From assembly GCA_013331125.1 (NCBI GenBank), contig DUGW01000183.1, forward strand, positions 1 through 7,280: DNA of 7,280 bases. The letters run 5' to 3'. A program made the position numbers and the translations under genes. Shown here in pieces: positions 1 to 5,518 of the stretch (positions are counted from its first letter, which is position 1; each line of letters opens with the position of its first letter). The stretch is from Candidatus Woesearchaeota archaeon. GTDB lineage: Archaea > Nanoarchaeota > Nanoarchaeia > Woesearchaeales > UBA11576. The notes under the pieces are model-generated. The model had not been told where the DNA came from. It saw only the letters and a list, made by a program, of their open reading frames with translations, and did not search any database.

Positions 1-706
1 CGAAATAATATATTATGTCTGACAGGAATGCGAACACTGCTCCCAGCACTATCACGTGTGAGCTTTTCTTGAATGCGTGTCTTATGTCCTGTACGCCTTT
101 GTATCTGTATGTCTGTATAAGGAAATAGTGTATCGAAAGTATCCCGAATGTGAAGAACAGGAAGGTGTATGGGTCTGCTTTCTGCAGTATCACCTTGTCG
201 AGTGCTGCGCATACGCTGTATCCTATTATCGGGACTAGCATGTACAGTGCGTATTTGTTTTTGAATGTCTTCCATGGCTTGAGCAGCTTCTCTTTTGAGT
301 GGTCTGCCTGCAGCCAGTACGCTCCCATCAGCAGCAGGAACACCCCCATGTATTGCACCAGCGTCGGCACCTCTCCCAGGAAGATGATTCCTATCACCAG
401 CAGCACCAACGGGCTCATGGTGAGCATTGGTATCACGAATGATATCTCCATGTGTCTCAGCGCCTTTATCGCGAACAGCCAGCTGAATGTCAGCACCAAT
501 GCCTTGATGTACATCAGTCCCAACACGTCTGCTCCGTAGCTGAATAGGTGTATTTTCGGCAAGAATGTCCATGACAGTATGAACGCGACTATTGTGAATG
601 CTGATAGGTGTTCTGCTGCATGTGCCTTCTCAAGTGACTGCTTTGCGAGTATCTGCTTGAAACCGAAGAGTATCGCTGCGACAAGCGCGTATATGAACCA
701 TATCAC
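1..706 (-). CDS. DMT/EamA-family membrane transporter (3' end outside window)
   Basis: Partial gene; 235 codons are visible before it leaves the window at base 1. The protein is almost entirely hydrophobic, with about eight membrane segments visible, in two halves joined by a basic linker (near residues 125-140, HSKEKLLKPWKTFKNK). The first half ends with the pattern FLGEVPTLVQYMGVFLLLMG, typical of the end of an EamA domain (Glu-Pro/Thr-Gln-x-x-Gly then a glycine-rich helix). Family members have about ten helices and roughly 300 residues and move small metabolites across the membrane; the substrate cannot be told. The start is GTG at 706, overlapping the fen1 stop by 4 nt (GTGA), with a GGTGA site 6 nt upstream inside fen1, so it is probably translationally coupled to fen1. 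ATG alternatives nearby are out of frame. The functional link to DNA repair genes is unclear. Isoleucine is ATA in 21 of 24 codons by hand count. Confidence 0.8.
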   Translation of the reverse strand, partial: MIWFIYALVAAILFGFKQILAKQSLEKAHAAEHLSAFTIVAFILSWTFLPKIHLFSYGADVLGLMYIKALVLTFSWLFAIKALRHMEISFVIPMLTMSPLVLLVIGIIFLGEVPTLVQYMGVFLLLMGAYWLQADHSKEKLLKPWKTFKNKYALYMLVPIIGYSVCAALDKVILQKADPYTFLFFTFGILSIHYFLIQTYRYKGVQDIRHAFKKSSHVIVLGAVFAFLSDIIYYF

Positions 707-1737
707 ATGAAGTCACCCAGTCCTTTCTGTCCTGCCTTTTCCTGCGCTTTCTCCATCTTTTCCAGGGTGTCTTCTACCCTCTCTCTGCTGAAGTCGTGTT
801 TCTCTACAAGCAGCTCAGTGACCTTTGCAGGGTCGTGTCTTTCCCATTTGAGTGTGTACTCTGTCTTCACAGGCATCTCTTCGAATACCTTCATCACGTC
901 TGTCCATGGGTAGTCGAAGTTGTCTTTCCATCCTGCCTCTTCGAACATCGCGTTGAGGTCTTCTCCGTGTTTCTTTATCAATGTGAGTGCCTTCTTGGGT
1001 CCTATCCCTTTGACACCTCCGACATTGAAGTCTGTCCCTACCAGCATCCCCATCGCTATCAGCTGTTTCTTGCTTATCCCTAGCTCTTTGAGGTTCTTTT
1101 CCAGGTCGATCACGCATGGCTTTACTGTCTCGTATGAGAGTTTGTCTTTCCTTTTCTTTTTCTCTGATATTGTCAGGTTCTGTACCATCCTTGGCACTCC
1201 GAACAGGAGACAGTCATAGTCCTGTGATATCTCTGCCCATGACTCTCCTTTCTTGACCATGTATGCTGCCTGTGCCTCTCCTTCTGATGGTGCCATCACC
1301 ACTGGCAGTCCCATCGCTTTTATCAGCTCTACTGCCTCTTCTATCATCTCTTTTGTGAGTCTTGATGTCCTTTGTGCGTATTTCTTCATCTCTTCTGTGT
1401 CTTCTGCTTTCTTTGCCTCTTCATATCGTCTTTCAGCATCCTTTTTCAGCTCTGCCCTTCTCTCCCGTTCTGCGTGTTTCAGCTCTGGTGCCTTTCCGTC
1501 GAACACGAAGCACAGCTTTATCCCTGAATGCATGAGTTTTGTCGTCCTGTGGAACAGTCCGTTGAGGTGGCTTGTCACGTTTCCGTGCGAGTCCATCAGC
1601 GGTGTCCCGTCCATCTGTCTTATCGTCGCGAGAAATTGGTATAGTATGTTGTTTCCGTCTACGACTAGTTTCTTGTTTGAGAGGTCTGATATGGATGTCT
1701 CATCCTTGATCATCAGTTCCTTTAGGTTTACTCCCAC
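703..1737 (-). CDS. fen: Flap endonuclease 1 (FEN1, XPG/RAD2 family)
   Basis: Structure-specific 5' nuclease that removes flaps during Okazaki fragment maturation and base excision repair, working with PCNA. All seven metal-binding acids are present: D27 (VVDGNN), D80 (FDGKAP), E152 and E154 (APSEGEAQAA), D173 and D175 (QDYDCLLFG), D236 (VGTDFN). A helix-three-turn-helix motif follows (GGVKGIGPKKA, about residues 239-249). Residues 86-130 form the charged helical clamp region. The C-terminus QKGLGDFM resembles a PCNA-binding PIP box, with Met instead of the last aromatic. The GTG at 1737 is chosen over the ATG at 1746 because it gives the conserved N-terminus MGVNLKEL, with Gly at position 2, and brings the catalytic acids to the residue numbers known for archaeal FEN1 (27, 80, 152, 154, 173, 175, 236). 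It is 344 residues, normal for the family, and sits between the winged-helix gene (52 nt) and the DMT gene (4-nt overlap). Confidence 0.95.
   Translation of the reverse strand: MGVNLKELMIKDETSISDLSNKKLVVDGNNILYQFLATIRQMDGTPLMDSHGNVTSHLNGLFHRTTKLMHSGIKLCFVFDGKAPELKHAERERRAELKKDAERRYEEAKKAEDTEEMKKYAQRTSRLTKEMIEEAVELIKAMGLPVVMAPSEGEAQAAYMVKKGESWAEISQDYDCLLFGVPRMVQNLTISEKKKRKDKLSYETVKPCVIDLEKNLKELGISKKQLIAMGMLVGTDFNVGGVKGIGPKKALTLIKKHGEDLNAMFEEAGWKDNFDYPWTDVMKVFEEMPVKTEYTLKWERHDPAKVTELLVEKHDFSRERVEDTLEKMEKAQEKAGQKGLGDFM
713..717 (-). promoter_or_regulatory. Shine-Dalgarno site for the DMT gene
   Basis: GGTGA on the minus strand lies 6 nt before the GTG at 706, inside the last codons of fen1. It fits the archaeal anti-SD core and supports the GTG start of the overlapping downstream gene. 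Confidence 0.5.
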
Positions 1738-1746
1738 TCTGACCAT

Positions 1747-1753
1747 CCACCTC
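1747..1753 (-). promoter_or_regulatory. Shine-Dalgarno site before fen1
   Basis: GAGGTGG on the minus strand. Its GAGG core is 3 nt from the ATG at 1746 and 12 nt from the GTG at 1737, so spacing alone does not decide the start. Its presence marks fen1 as an internal operon gene, in contrast to the leaderless starts nearby. Confidence 0.55.
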
Positions 1754-1789
1754 TTTTTTTATGCCCATCCCCTGTGTGACTCTGCTGTT

Positions 1790-2968
1790 TCACTCTATGT
1801 TCTTGACTACGAATGATTTGAAGTCTTTCTCTACCATCTCTTTCGCTCTTGCTGTCATCTCTCCCATCGTCAGCATGATCACTGGCAGTCCTTTCATCTG
1901 TCCTGCCACGAATGCTGCTGATACGTCTCCGTCGTTCAGTTTCTTCTTTGATTTCGCCTTGCAGAAGTATCTCAGCTCTCCGACAGGGCTCGGCACCCTT
2001 ATCACGAAGTCGTATTCTGTCCCTTTCCTTATCAGGTTGAAATCCTCGACTATGATGCCTCCGGAGTCGAACAGCTCCTGTATCTTGTTGAAGAACTCGT
2101 CGTCCAGCGGCAGTGCCTGCACCTCTGGTTCTTTCTTCTCTTCTGCTTTCGTCTCTGGTTCTGGCTCTTTTGATGAGAATGAGAATGAGTATGAGTAGTT
2201 GAGTTCTGTCTGGTCAGCCACCCTTATGTCCTGTTTTATCTCTGTTGCTTGTGCCTCAATCTGATGTTCTGCCATCTTTGTGCTATCGTCTATGTCTTCC
2301 TCTCTTGTCGCCACGTCTTCTCTGCTCTCTTCTCTTATCTCCTCTTTGTGCTGCCTTGTCCCCATATCTGCTATCGTCATCTGTGCCTCTCTTTTCCTCT
2401 CTGCCTCCTTATGTCTTCCTTCAGTCCTTGTCTTCTCTTTCTCTGCCTCTCTTCTTGCTTCCTCTTTCTTTTCTTCTCTGCTTCCTTTCTTCTCTTTGCT
2501 TTCTCCTTCTGGTCTTAGGTAGTTGTGTTTTTCGAGATAGTCTCTTATTATCTTCTCTGCATCGTCATCTCCTAACATGTAGAATTTCCAGAACAGTTCT
2601 TTGTTGTCGTTCACTGTCACCTGTAGTGGTATCGCGAAGTCTTTTATCTCTCTGAGGCTTACCCTTATCAGCGGCTCCTGGTCCTTGTCCCTGACTACCT
2701 TCTTTGCCTTTAGCAGGTCGAATGTCTTCTTGTCTTTCTCATTGAGTCTGTGTGAGAATTCCTGCAGTTTCTCTTCCTGTCCTGGATAGTAGTATAGCGG
2801 GCTTCCTCCTACCTTTAGGTTTGTGAGCCTCAGTTTCTTCGTGTCTACCATCTCTGACAGCATCGCTGATGCGAACAGCACGTTTGTGTTGAGCTCTTTG
2901 TTGATCTGTGATGGCAGCAATGGCCCTTTTTCCTGTACTAATTTTAGAAGTTTGTCCCTATGGTCCAT
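1790..2968 (-). CDS. Winged-helix protein with charged linker and degenerate restriction-endonuclease-like C-terminus
   Basis: Not recognised by name; 392 residues. Residues 1-65 look like a winged helix-turn-helix: three helices (RDKLLKLVQEKG, PSQINKELN, LFASAMLSEMVDTKKL) and a wing ending in GGSPLYYYP. Residues 66-150 are a second mixed domain. Residues 153-285 are a very charged Lys/Glu/Arg linker, likely coiled coil or disordered, with a Ser/Tyr/Phe patch at 259-266. Residues 286-392 look like a compact alpha/beta domain: E318-x-D320 and the strand YFCKAK (334-339), then GQMKGLPVIMLTMGEMTARAKEM. This order recalls PD-(D/E)XK (Mrr/Hjc-like) folds, but the acid of the (E/Q)xK motif is missing, so catalysis is doubtful. 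It is the first gene of the fen1 operon, with its own TATA box 30 nt upstream of the ATG and no SD. A DNA-binding role in replication or repair is an inference from domains and position. Confidence 0.75.
   Translation of the reverse strand: MDHRDKLLKLVQEKGPLLPSQINKELNTNVLFASAMLSEMVDTKKLRLTNLKVGGSPLYYYPGQEEKLQEFSHRLNEKDKKTFDLLKAKKVVRDKDQEPLIRVSLREIKDFAIPLQVTVNDNKELFWKFYMLGDDDAEKIIRDYLEKHNYLRPEGESKEKKGSREEKKEEARREAEKEKTRTEGRHKEAERKREAQMTIADMGTRQHKEEIREESREDVATREEDIDDSTKMAEHQIEAQATEIKQDIRVADQTELNYSYSFSFSSKEPEPETKAEEKKEPEVQALPLDDEFFNKIQELFDSGGIIVEDFNLIRKGTEYDFVIRVPSPVGELRYFCKAKSKKKLNDGDVSAAFVAGQMKGLPVIMLTMGEMTARAKEMVEKDFKSFVVKNIE
2174..2197. repeat. Hexanucleotide tandem repeat (TGAGAA x2, TGAGTA x2)
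   Basis: Four consecutive 6-base units, TGAGAA twice then TGAGTA twice, inside the linker-coding part of the winged-helix gene. On the minus strand they encode alternating aromatic-Ser pairs (YS YS FS FS). The reading frame is kept in six-base steps, so slippage would alter linker length without a frameshift. Confidence 0.7.
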
Positions 2969-2990
2969 AGGGAAATAAAAAAGAATTTGT

Positions 2991-2998
2991 TATTTAAA
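2991..2998 (-). promoter_or_regulatory. TATA box for the winged-helix/fen1 operon
   Basis: TTTAAATA on the minus strand, preceded by purine-rich AAAG that could serve as a BRE. It begins 30 nt before the ATG at 2968, so transcription would start at or next to the start codon. No SD precedes that ATG (TTTATTTCCCT). The promoter lies in the 58-nt gap after endA, so read-through from endA is also possible. Confidence 0.6.
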
Positions 2999-3026
2999 CT
3001 TTATGGCGCTTTATAATTGTGCGTCT

Positions 3027-3692
3027 TTAAGGCCTTACCCACCTTATCTCGTAGTATGTGACGTCTCCTTCGTCATCTACCACTCCTATGAGCAGCCTTT
3101 TCCTTGTGCTGTGGGCCACCCTGTTCTTGGCTGAGAACTCATACCAGGTGTTCTGTTCTCCCTCATGCACCGGATACACTATCCATTTCGCATGGTCTTC
3201 TCCTGGTTTGACCCCTCTGTCGTATACCCTGAAGTCTGCGCCGAATTTCAGTGCTGTCTTCACTATGTATCCTCTGTTCCTGAGGTCCTTGAACACGCAG
3301 TACCTTATCCAGAAGTTTGGTTCTACCTTGCTTGCCTTCTTCAGGTATGGGTCGAATTCTATGGCTTTGCCTTTCCCATCAGTCACGACAAGTCTTTTCT
3401 TCTCCATGAGGTATAGTGCCTCTAGCAGTGACAGCTGTACCTTTCCGTCCTCTATTATCTGGCCATATCTTGATTGGTCGTAGAACTCTCTTGCTGCGTC
3501 TGTAGATTCTGTTATGACTCTCTCCCTTGCCAGTGTCGCAGTGACTATTATCTTCTCTCTCCTGCTCTTCTCTTCTGTGCCGCTCTCTTCCACATCCTTC
3601 TTTGCGGCCTTCTTGCCAGTATCTTCTTCTATGTCTTCTTCCAGCTCAACCCGCTCCATATCTGTCTCTTCGATCTTTTTCTTCTTTGCCAT
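3027..3692 (-). CDS. endA: tRNA-splicing endonuclease EndA
   Basis: Cuts introns out of precursor tRNAs (and some other RNAs) at bulge-helix-bulge motifs. At 221 residues it is close to the single-domain homotetrameric type with an extra N-terminal tail. Residues 1-47 are very charged (poly-Lys then acidic) and look disordered. Residues 48-115 carry the N-terminal domain, with the family pattern LSLLEALYLMEKKRL. The catalytic triad is Y157 (FRVYDRG), H167 (DHAKW) and K198 (STRKRLLIG). The spacings of 10 and 31 residues equal those in the Methanocaldococcus enzyme (Y115, H125, K156). The start at 3692 has a strong SD (AAGGAGG) 4 nt upstream. Unlike neighbouring first genes, its TATA box is about 130 nt away, so it should have a long structured leader. 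Divergent rnz encodes the other tRNA-processing nuclease of the window. Confidence 0.95.
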   Translation of the reverse strand: MAKKKKIEETDMERVELEEDIEEDTGKKAAKKDVEESGTEEKSRREKIIVTATLARERVITESTDAAREFYDQSRYGQIIEDGKVQLSLLEALYLMEKKRLVVTDGKGKAIEFDPYLKKASKVEPNFWIRYCVFKDLRNRGYIVKTALKFGADFRVYDRGVKPGEDHAKWIVYPVHEGEQNTWYEFSAKNRVAHSTRKRLLIGVVDDEGDVTYYEIRWVRP

Positions 3693-3696
3693 TTTG

Positions 3697-3703
3697 CCTC
3701 CTT
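3697..3703 (-). promoter_or_regulatory. Shine-Dalgarno site for endA
   Basis: AAGGAGG on the minus strand, 4 nt before the endA ATG; the strongest SD in the window. It directly follows the 3' strand of a predicted 6-bp helix (GGGCCA, 3708-3703), so leader folding could change its exposure. Confidence 0.75.
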
Positions 3704-3801
3704 GGCCCTGATACCGCAGTTTTTCTGCGCTTTAAGAACGTCCGCTACAGCCCCATGTCATCATGGGGTCTCTGTCGGTTTGTCCGCTCCCTACGGGCCA
3801 T
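3703..3801 (-). promoter_or_regulatory. Predicted structured 5' leader of endA, with a BHB-like arm
   Basis: Minus-strand RNA between the predicted start site (about 3801) and the endA SD. Hand folding gives a closed three-way junction. P1 pairs UGGCCC (3800-3795) with GGGCCA (3708-3703), 6 bp. P2 has an inner 7-bp stem CCCCAUG/CAUGGGG (3768-3762/3757-3751, loop AUGA), a 3-nt bulge AGA (3771-3769), a 4-bp helix ACAG/CUGU (3775-3772/3750-3747), an opposite 2-nt bulge AG (3746-3745) and an outer helix CCG/CGG (3778-3776/3744-3742). P3 is CGCAG/CUGCG with an AAAAA loop (3729-3715). The P2 order (outer helix, 4 bp, inner helix with bulges on opposite strands) is that of a bulge-helix-bulge, except that the second bulge is 2 rather than 3 nt. 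An alternative local hairpin CGG-ACAAA-CCG (3786-3776) would compete with the outer helix. No known RNA family was recognised; it could also be a separate small RNA. Confidence 0.4.
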
Positions 3802-3822
3802 ACACCCTGGTGTTCTAAGTTT

Positions 3823-3832
3823 CTTTATAAAG
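3823..3832 (-). promoter_or_regulatory. TATA box, probably for endA (palindromic)
   Basis: CTTTATAAAG is its own reverse complement, so direction is not fixed by the box. The plus direction already has a better placed TATA for rnz, so this one is assigned to endA. With the 30-nt rule seen elsewhere in the window, transcription would start near 3801, giving a leader of about 109 nt. Confidence 0.5.
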
Positions 3833-3847
3833 CTTTTCCAGGCAACA

Positions 3848-3855
3848 TTTATAAA
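3848..3855 (+). promoter_or_regulatory. TATA box for rnz
   Basis: TTTATAAA starting 30 nt before the rnz ATG at 3878. Its context CAACATTTATAAACACC closely resembles that of the voltage-sensor gene (CAACACATTTATAAATACC). No SD precedes the ATG, so a leaderless message is likely. Confidence 0.65.
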
Positions 3856-3877
3856 CACCCTGCTGCCCCCTCAGCCT

Positions 3878-4783
3878 ATGGAAATCACGTTTTTAGGCAC
3901 AAGTTGTATGGTTCCTACCAAGGAACGCAATGTATCTGGTATTTTCCTTAGGTACAAGACTGAAGGCATCCTCTTTGACTGTGGTGAGGGCACTCAGCGC
4001 CAGATGAATATTGCAGGCATCAAGCGTACCTCTGTCACCCGCATCCTTGTCTCTCATTGGCATGGTGATCATGTCTCTGGTATCATCGGTCTTATCCAGA
4101 CCATCGGTAATGACATGGAGCCTCCTACTATCACTATCTATGGTCCTAAAGAGACCAAGAGGCGTGTCGATCATATGATGCAGACCTGTGTCTTTGACAG
4201 CAAGGTCGATCTTGAGGTCATCGAGCTTGATCCTATGCCTGGTGAGGTCCTCAGGTTCTTTGACCGTGAGGAGTATGCTATTGAGTGTGCTAAGCTGGAC
4301 CATGGCATCCCTTGTATCGGTTTCAGTTTCATAGAGAAGGCCCGCCTGAACATTGATGTTGAGAAGCAGAAGTCTCTTGGTGTGAAGGATGGTCCTCATC
4401 TTAGGAAGGTCAAGGCTGGTGAGCCTATCAAGTATCAGGGCAAGACCATCAATCCTGAGGACCTTACATACCAGGTCGCTCAGAAGAAGTTCACTTACAT
4501 CGCTGATACTGAGCCTTGTGCAGAGGCCACTCTTCTTGCTCAGGATGCTGACATCATGGTCTGTGAGTCTTCTTATTGTTCTGACCTTCAGGACAAGGCT
4601 GATATGCGTAAGCATATGTCTGCTAAGGATGCTGCCCAGATAGCCTCGCAGGCAGAGGTCTCTAAGCTTGTCCTTACTCATTTCTCTCAGCGTTACAAGA
4701 CGGTTGAGACTCTTGAAGAGGATGCTAAGGCCCATTTCCCGGATACTGTCGCCGCTTTTGACTTTATGAGGATTGAATTATAG
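3878..4783 (+). CDS. rnz: tRNase Z (RNase Z, tRNA 3' endonuclease)
   Basis: Zinc-dependent metallo-beta-lactamase-fold enzyme that cuts the 3' trailer from precursor tRNAs. It has 301 residues, the usual short-form length. Motifs in order: N-terminal FLGTSCMVPT, then ILFDCGEGTQRQM (31-43), the zinc motif SHWHGDHVSG (H60, H62, D64, H65), H142 in DHGIPCIGF, a lysine-rich exosite-like segment around KDGPHLRKVKAG (170-181), D210 in YIADTEPC, H247 in KHMSAKDAA and H268 in LTHFSQRY. All expected metal ligands are present. Departures from the commonest sequences are Cys10 in GTSCMVPT, and HMS where HST is usual. The start at 3878 fits both the family N-terminus (MEITFLGTS) and the TATA box 30 nt upstream; the open frame further upstream is not needed. 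It is divergent from endA, which acts on the same substrates, and is followed by a T6 run likely to end transcription. Confidence 0.95.
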   Translation: MEITFLGTSCMVPTKERNVSGIFLRYKTEGILFDCGEGTQRQMNIAGIKRTSVTRILVSHWHGDHVSGIIGLIQTIGNDMEPPTITIYGPKETKRRVDHMMQTCVFDSKVDLEVIELDPMPGEVLRFFDREEYAIECAKLDHGIPCIGFSFIEKARLNIDVEKQKSLGVKDGPHLRKVKAGEPIKYQGKTINPEDLTYQVAQKKFTYIADTEPCAEATLLAQDADIMVCESSYCSDLQDKADMRKHMSAKDAAQIASQAEVSKLVLTHFSQRYKTVETLEEDAKAHFPDTVAAFDFMRIEL

Positions 4784-4806
4784 TTCTCGTCGACAAATTG
4801 TCTTCG

Positions 4807-4812
4807 TTTTTT
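4807..4812 (+). terminator. Oligo-T terminator after rnz
   Basis: Six T's on the plus strand, 24 nt after the rnz stop, without a clear hairpin. Short T runs are enough to end transcription in many archaea, and a new TATA box follows about 26 nt later. Confidence 0.4.
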
Positions 4813-4837
4813 CCCTATTGATTGATGATAATAAATC

Positions 4838-4845
4838 TTTATATA
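4838..4845 (+). promoter_or_regulatory. TATA box for the 48-residue gene
   Basis: TTTATATA beginning 31 nt before the ATG at 4869, with a T-rich tract between. This placement decides that the small gene starts at 4869 rather than at the earlier in-frame ATG overlapping rnz. Confidence 0.6.
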
Positions 4846-4868
4846 CTACCTTTTTTGTTTGTTTTCTC

Positions 4869-5015
4869 ATGCCGCCAAGTTGGGAAAAACCTAAACGCTC
4901 CGAAGAGGATGTCATGGAAGAGAAGATCCGTAACATCATGCTGAAGAGGAGGATCACCTATCAGGAGGCTTCGCAGCTTGTCAAGGCTGGCCAGAAATCC
5001 ATCTTTGAGTTCTGA
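4869..5015 (+). CDS. Small basic protein of unknown function
   Basis: A 48-residue protein, not recognised. It is rich in Lys, Arg and Glu and looks mainly helical: a first helix around residues 12-27 (EEDVMEEKIRNIMLKR) and a second around 31-40 (YQEASQLVKA), ending in QKSIFEF. It has no membrane segment, no signal peptide and no cysteine, so no zinc ribbon. The case for a real gene is a dedicated TATA box 31 nt upstream, the same MPP-type start as the next gene, and plus-strand codon habits like those of rnz. It sits between rnz and hjc, 85 nt after the former and 73 nt before the latter, each with its own promoter. The short helical pair could bind nucleic acid or a partner protein, but nothing visible proves it. 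Confidence 0.65.
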   Translation: MPPSWEKPKRSEEDVMEEKIRNIMLKRRITYQEASQLVKAGQKSIFEF

Positions 5016-5058
5016 ACATTTCTGTTCGCCTAAAACCTTTCGTCATTGTTCCAAAACC

Positions 5059-5066
5059 TATTTATT
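5059..5066 (+). promoter_or_regulatory. TATA box for hjc
   Basis: TATTTATT starting 30 nt before the hjc ATG at 5089. It is flanked by two copies of CCAAAAC (5051-5057 and 5070-5076), the first of which may act as the BRE. No SD is present. Confidence 0.55.
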
Positions 5067-5088
5067 GCACCAAAACAAATTGTCTTTC

Positions 5089-5478
5089 ATGCCCCCGAAG
5101 ACCAAAGGTTGCAATGCAGAACGTGAGCTTATCCATCTTTTCTGGAAGCATCGCTGGGCTGCCTCGCGTGTTGCTGGTTCTGGTTCTATTGTCTATCCTG
5201 CTCCTGATGTCCTTGCTGGCAACAATCTCCGACGGTTGGCCATAGAATGCAAGGTCACCAAGGATCGCAAGCAGTATCTCACCAAGAAGGAGGTTGAGGA
5301 GCTTAAGGAGTTCGCTGACCTTTTCGGTGCTGAACCCTGGGTCGCTGTCAAGTTCAACAATGTCGCCTGGTTCTTTCTTTCTCTGGATGATCTTGATGAT
5401 ACTGGCAAGCATCTTGCCATAGGTCTAGAATCCGCCAAGCTCCGTGGTCTTTCCTTTGAGGATCTGATAAGGGTCTGA
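5089..5478 (+). CDS. hjc: Holliday junction resolvase Hjc
   Basis: Archaeal resolvase that cuts four-way DNA junctions symmetrically as a dimer during recombination and restart of stalled forks. It has 129 residues, a normal length. The nuclease core shows E11 (NAERELIHLFW), the basic/Ser loop RVAGSGS (27-33), D40 (YPAPDVLAG), and E53-x-K55 (LAIECKV). These are the PD-(D/E)XK catalytic residues, with D to E spaced 13 residues as in the Pyrococcus enzyme. The later segment VEELKEFADLFGAEPWVAVKF (69-89) is also typical of Hjc. The start at 5089 agrees with the family N-terminus and with the TATA box 30 nt upstream; a longer open frame from 4978 overlaps the small gene and adds no family sequence. 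It is convergent with the potassium channel gene, the two stops being only 18 nt apart. Confidence 0.95.
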   Translation: MPPKTKGCNAERELIHLFWKHRWAASRVAGSGSIVYPAPDVLAGNNLRRLAIECKVTKDRKQYLTKKEVEELKEFADLFGAEPWVAVKFNNVAWFFLSLDDLDDTGKHLAIGLESAKLRGLSFEDLIRV

Positions 5479-5482
5479 TTTC

Positions 5483-5518
5483 CCAGGACTTCTGGACTAC
5501 TTGTTGAACAGCTTTTTT
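5483..5518 (+). terminator. Weak hairpin and T6 run after hjc
   Basis: A 4-bp hairpin CCAG-GACTT-CTGG (5483-5495) sits between the two convergent stops, and TTTTTT (5513-5518) follows 35 nt after the hjc stop, inside the end of the channel gene. The T run could end hjc transcripts; no comparable T run is seen for the opposite direction. Confidence 0.3.

Noticed and set aside
150..539. 129-residue open frame on the plus strand
   Set aside because: It is antisense to the EamA-type transporter, whose membrane helices and GE-x-P motif are clear. It has no promoter.
1253..2655. Several Ser/Leu/Phe-rich plus-strand frames
   Set aside because: They are antisense to fen1 and the winged-helix gene. 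Their composition follows from the purine-rich minus-strand codons.
3758..3764. AUGAUGA on the minus strand, a possible C box of a C/D guide RNA
   Set aside because: No CUGA D box was found downstream at a suitable distance, and the bases belong to the loop and stem of the leader hairpin.
3703..3800. Possible tRNA on the minus strand, closed by GGCCC/GGGCC
   Set aside because: The acceptor helix does not reach 7 bp, there is no TTCRANT T loop, and the 3' hairpin has a 5-base A loop.
3602..3877. N-terminal extension of rnz to 3602
   Set aside because: It runs through endA and the rnz promoter on the opposite strand. The family N-terminus begins at the ATG at 3878.
3893..4735. 280-residue open frame on the minus strand
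   Set aside because: It lies wholly inside rnz, which has every catalytic motif. The shadow protein has no recognisable domain and no promoter.
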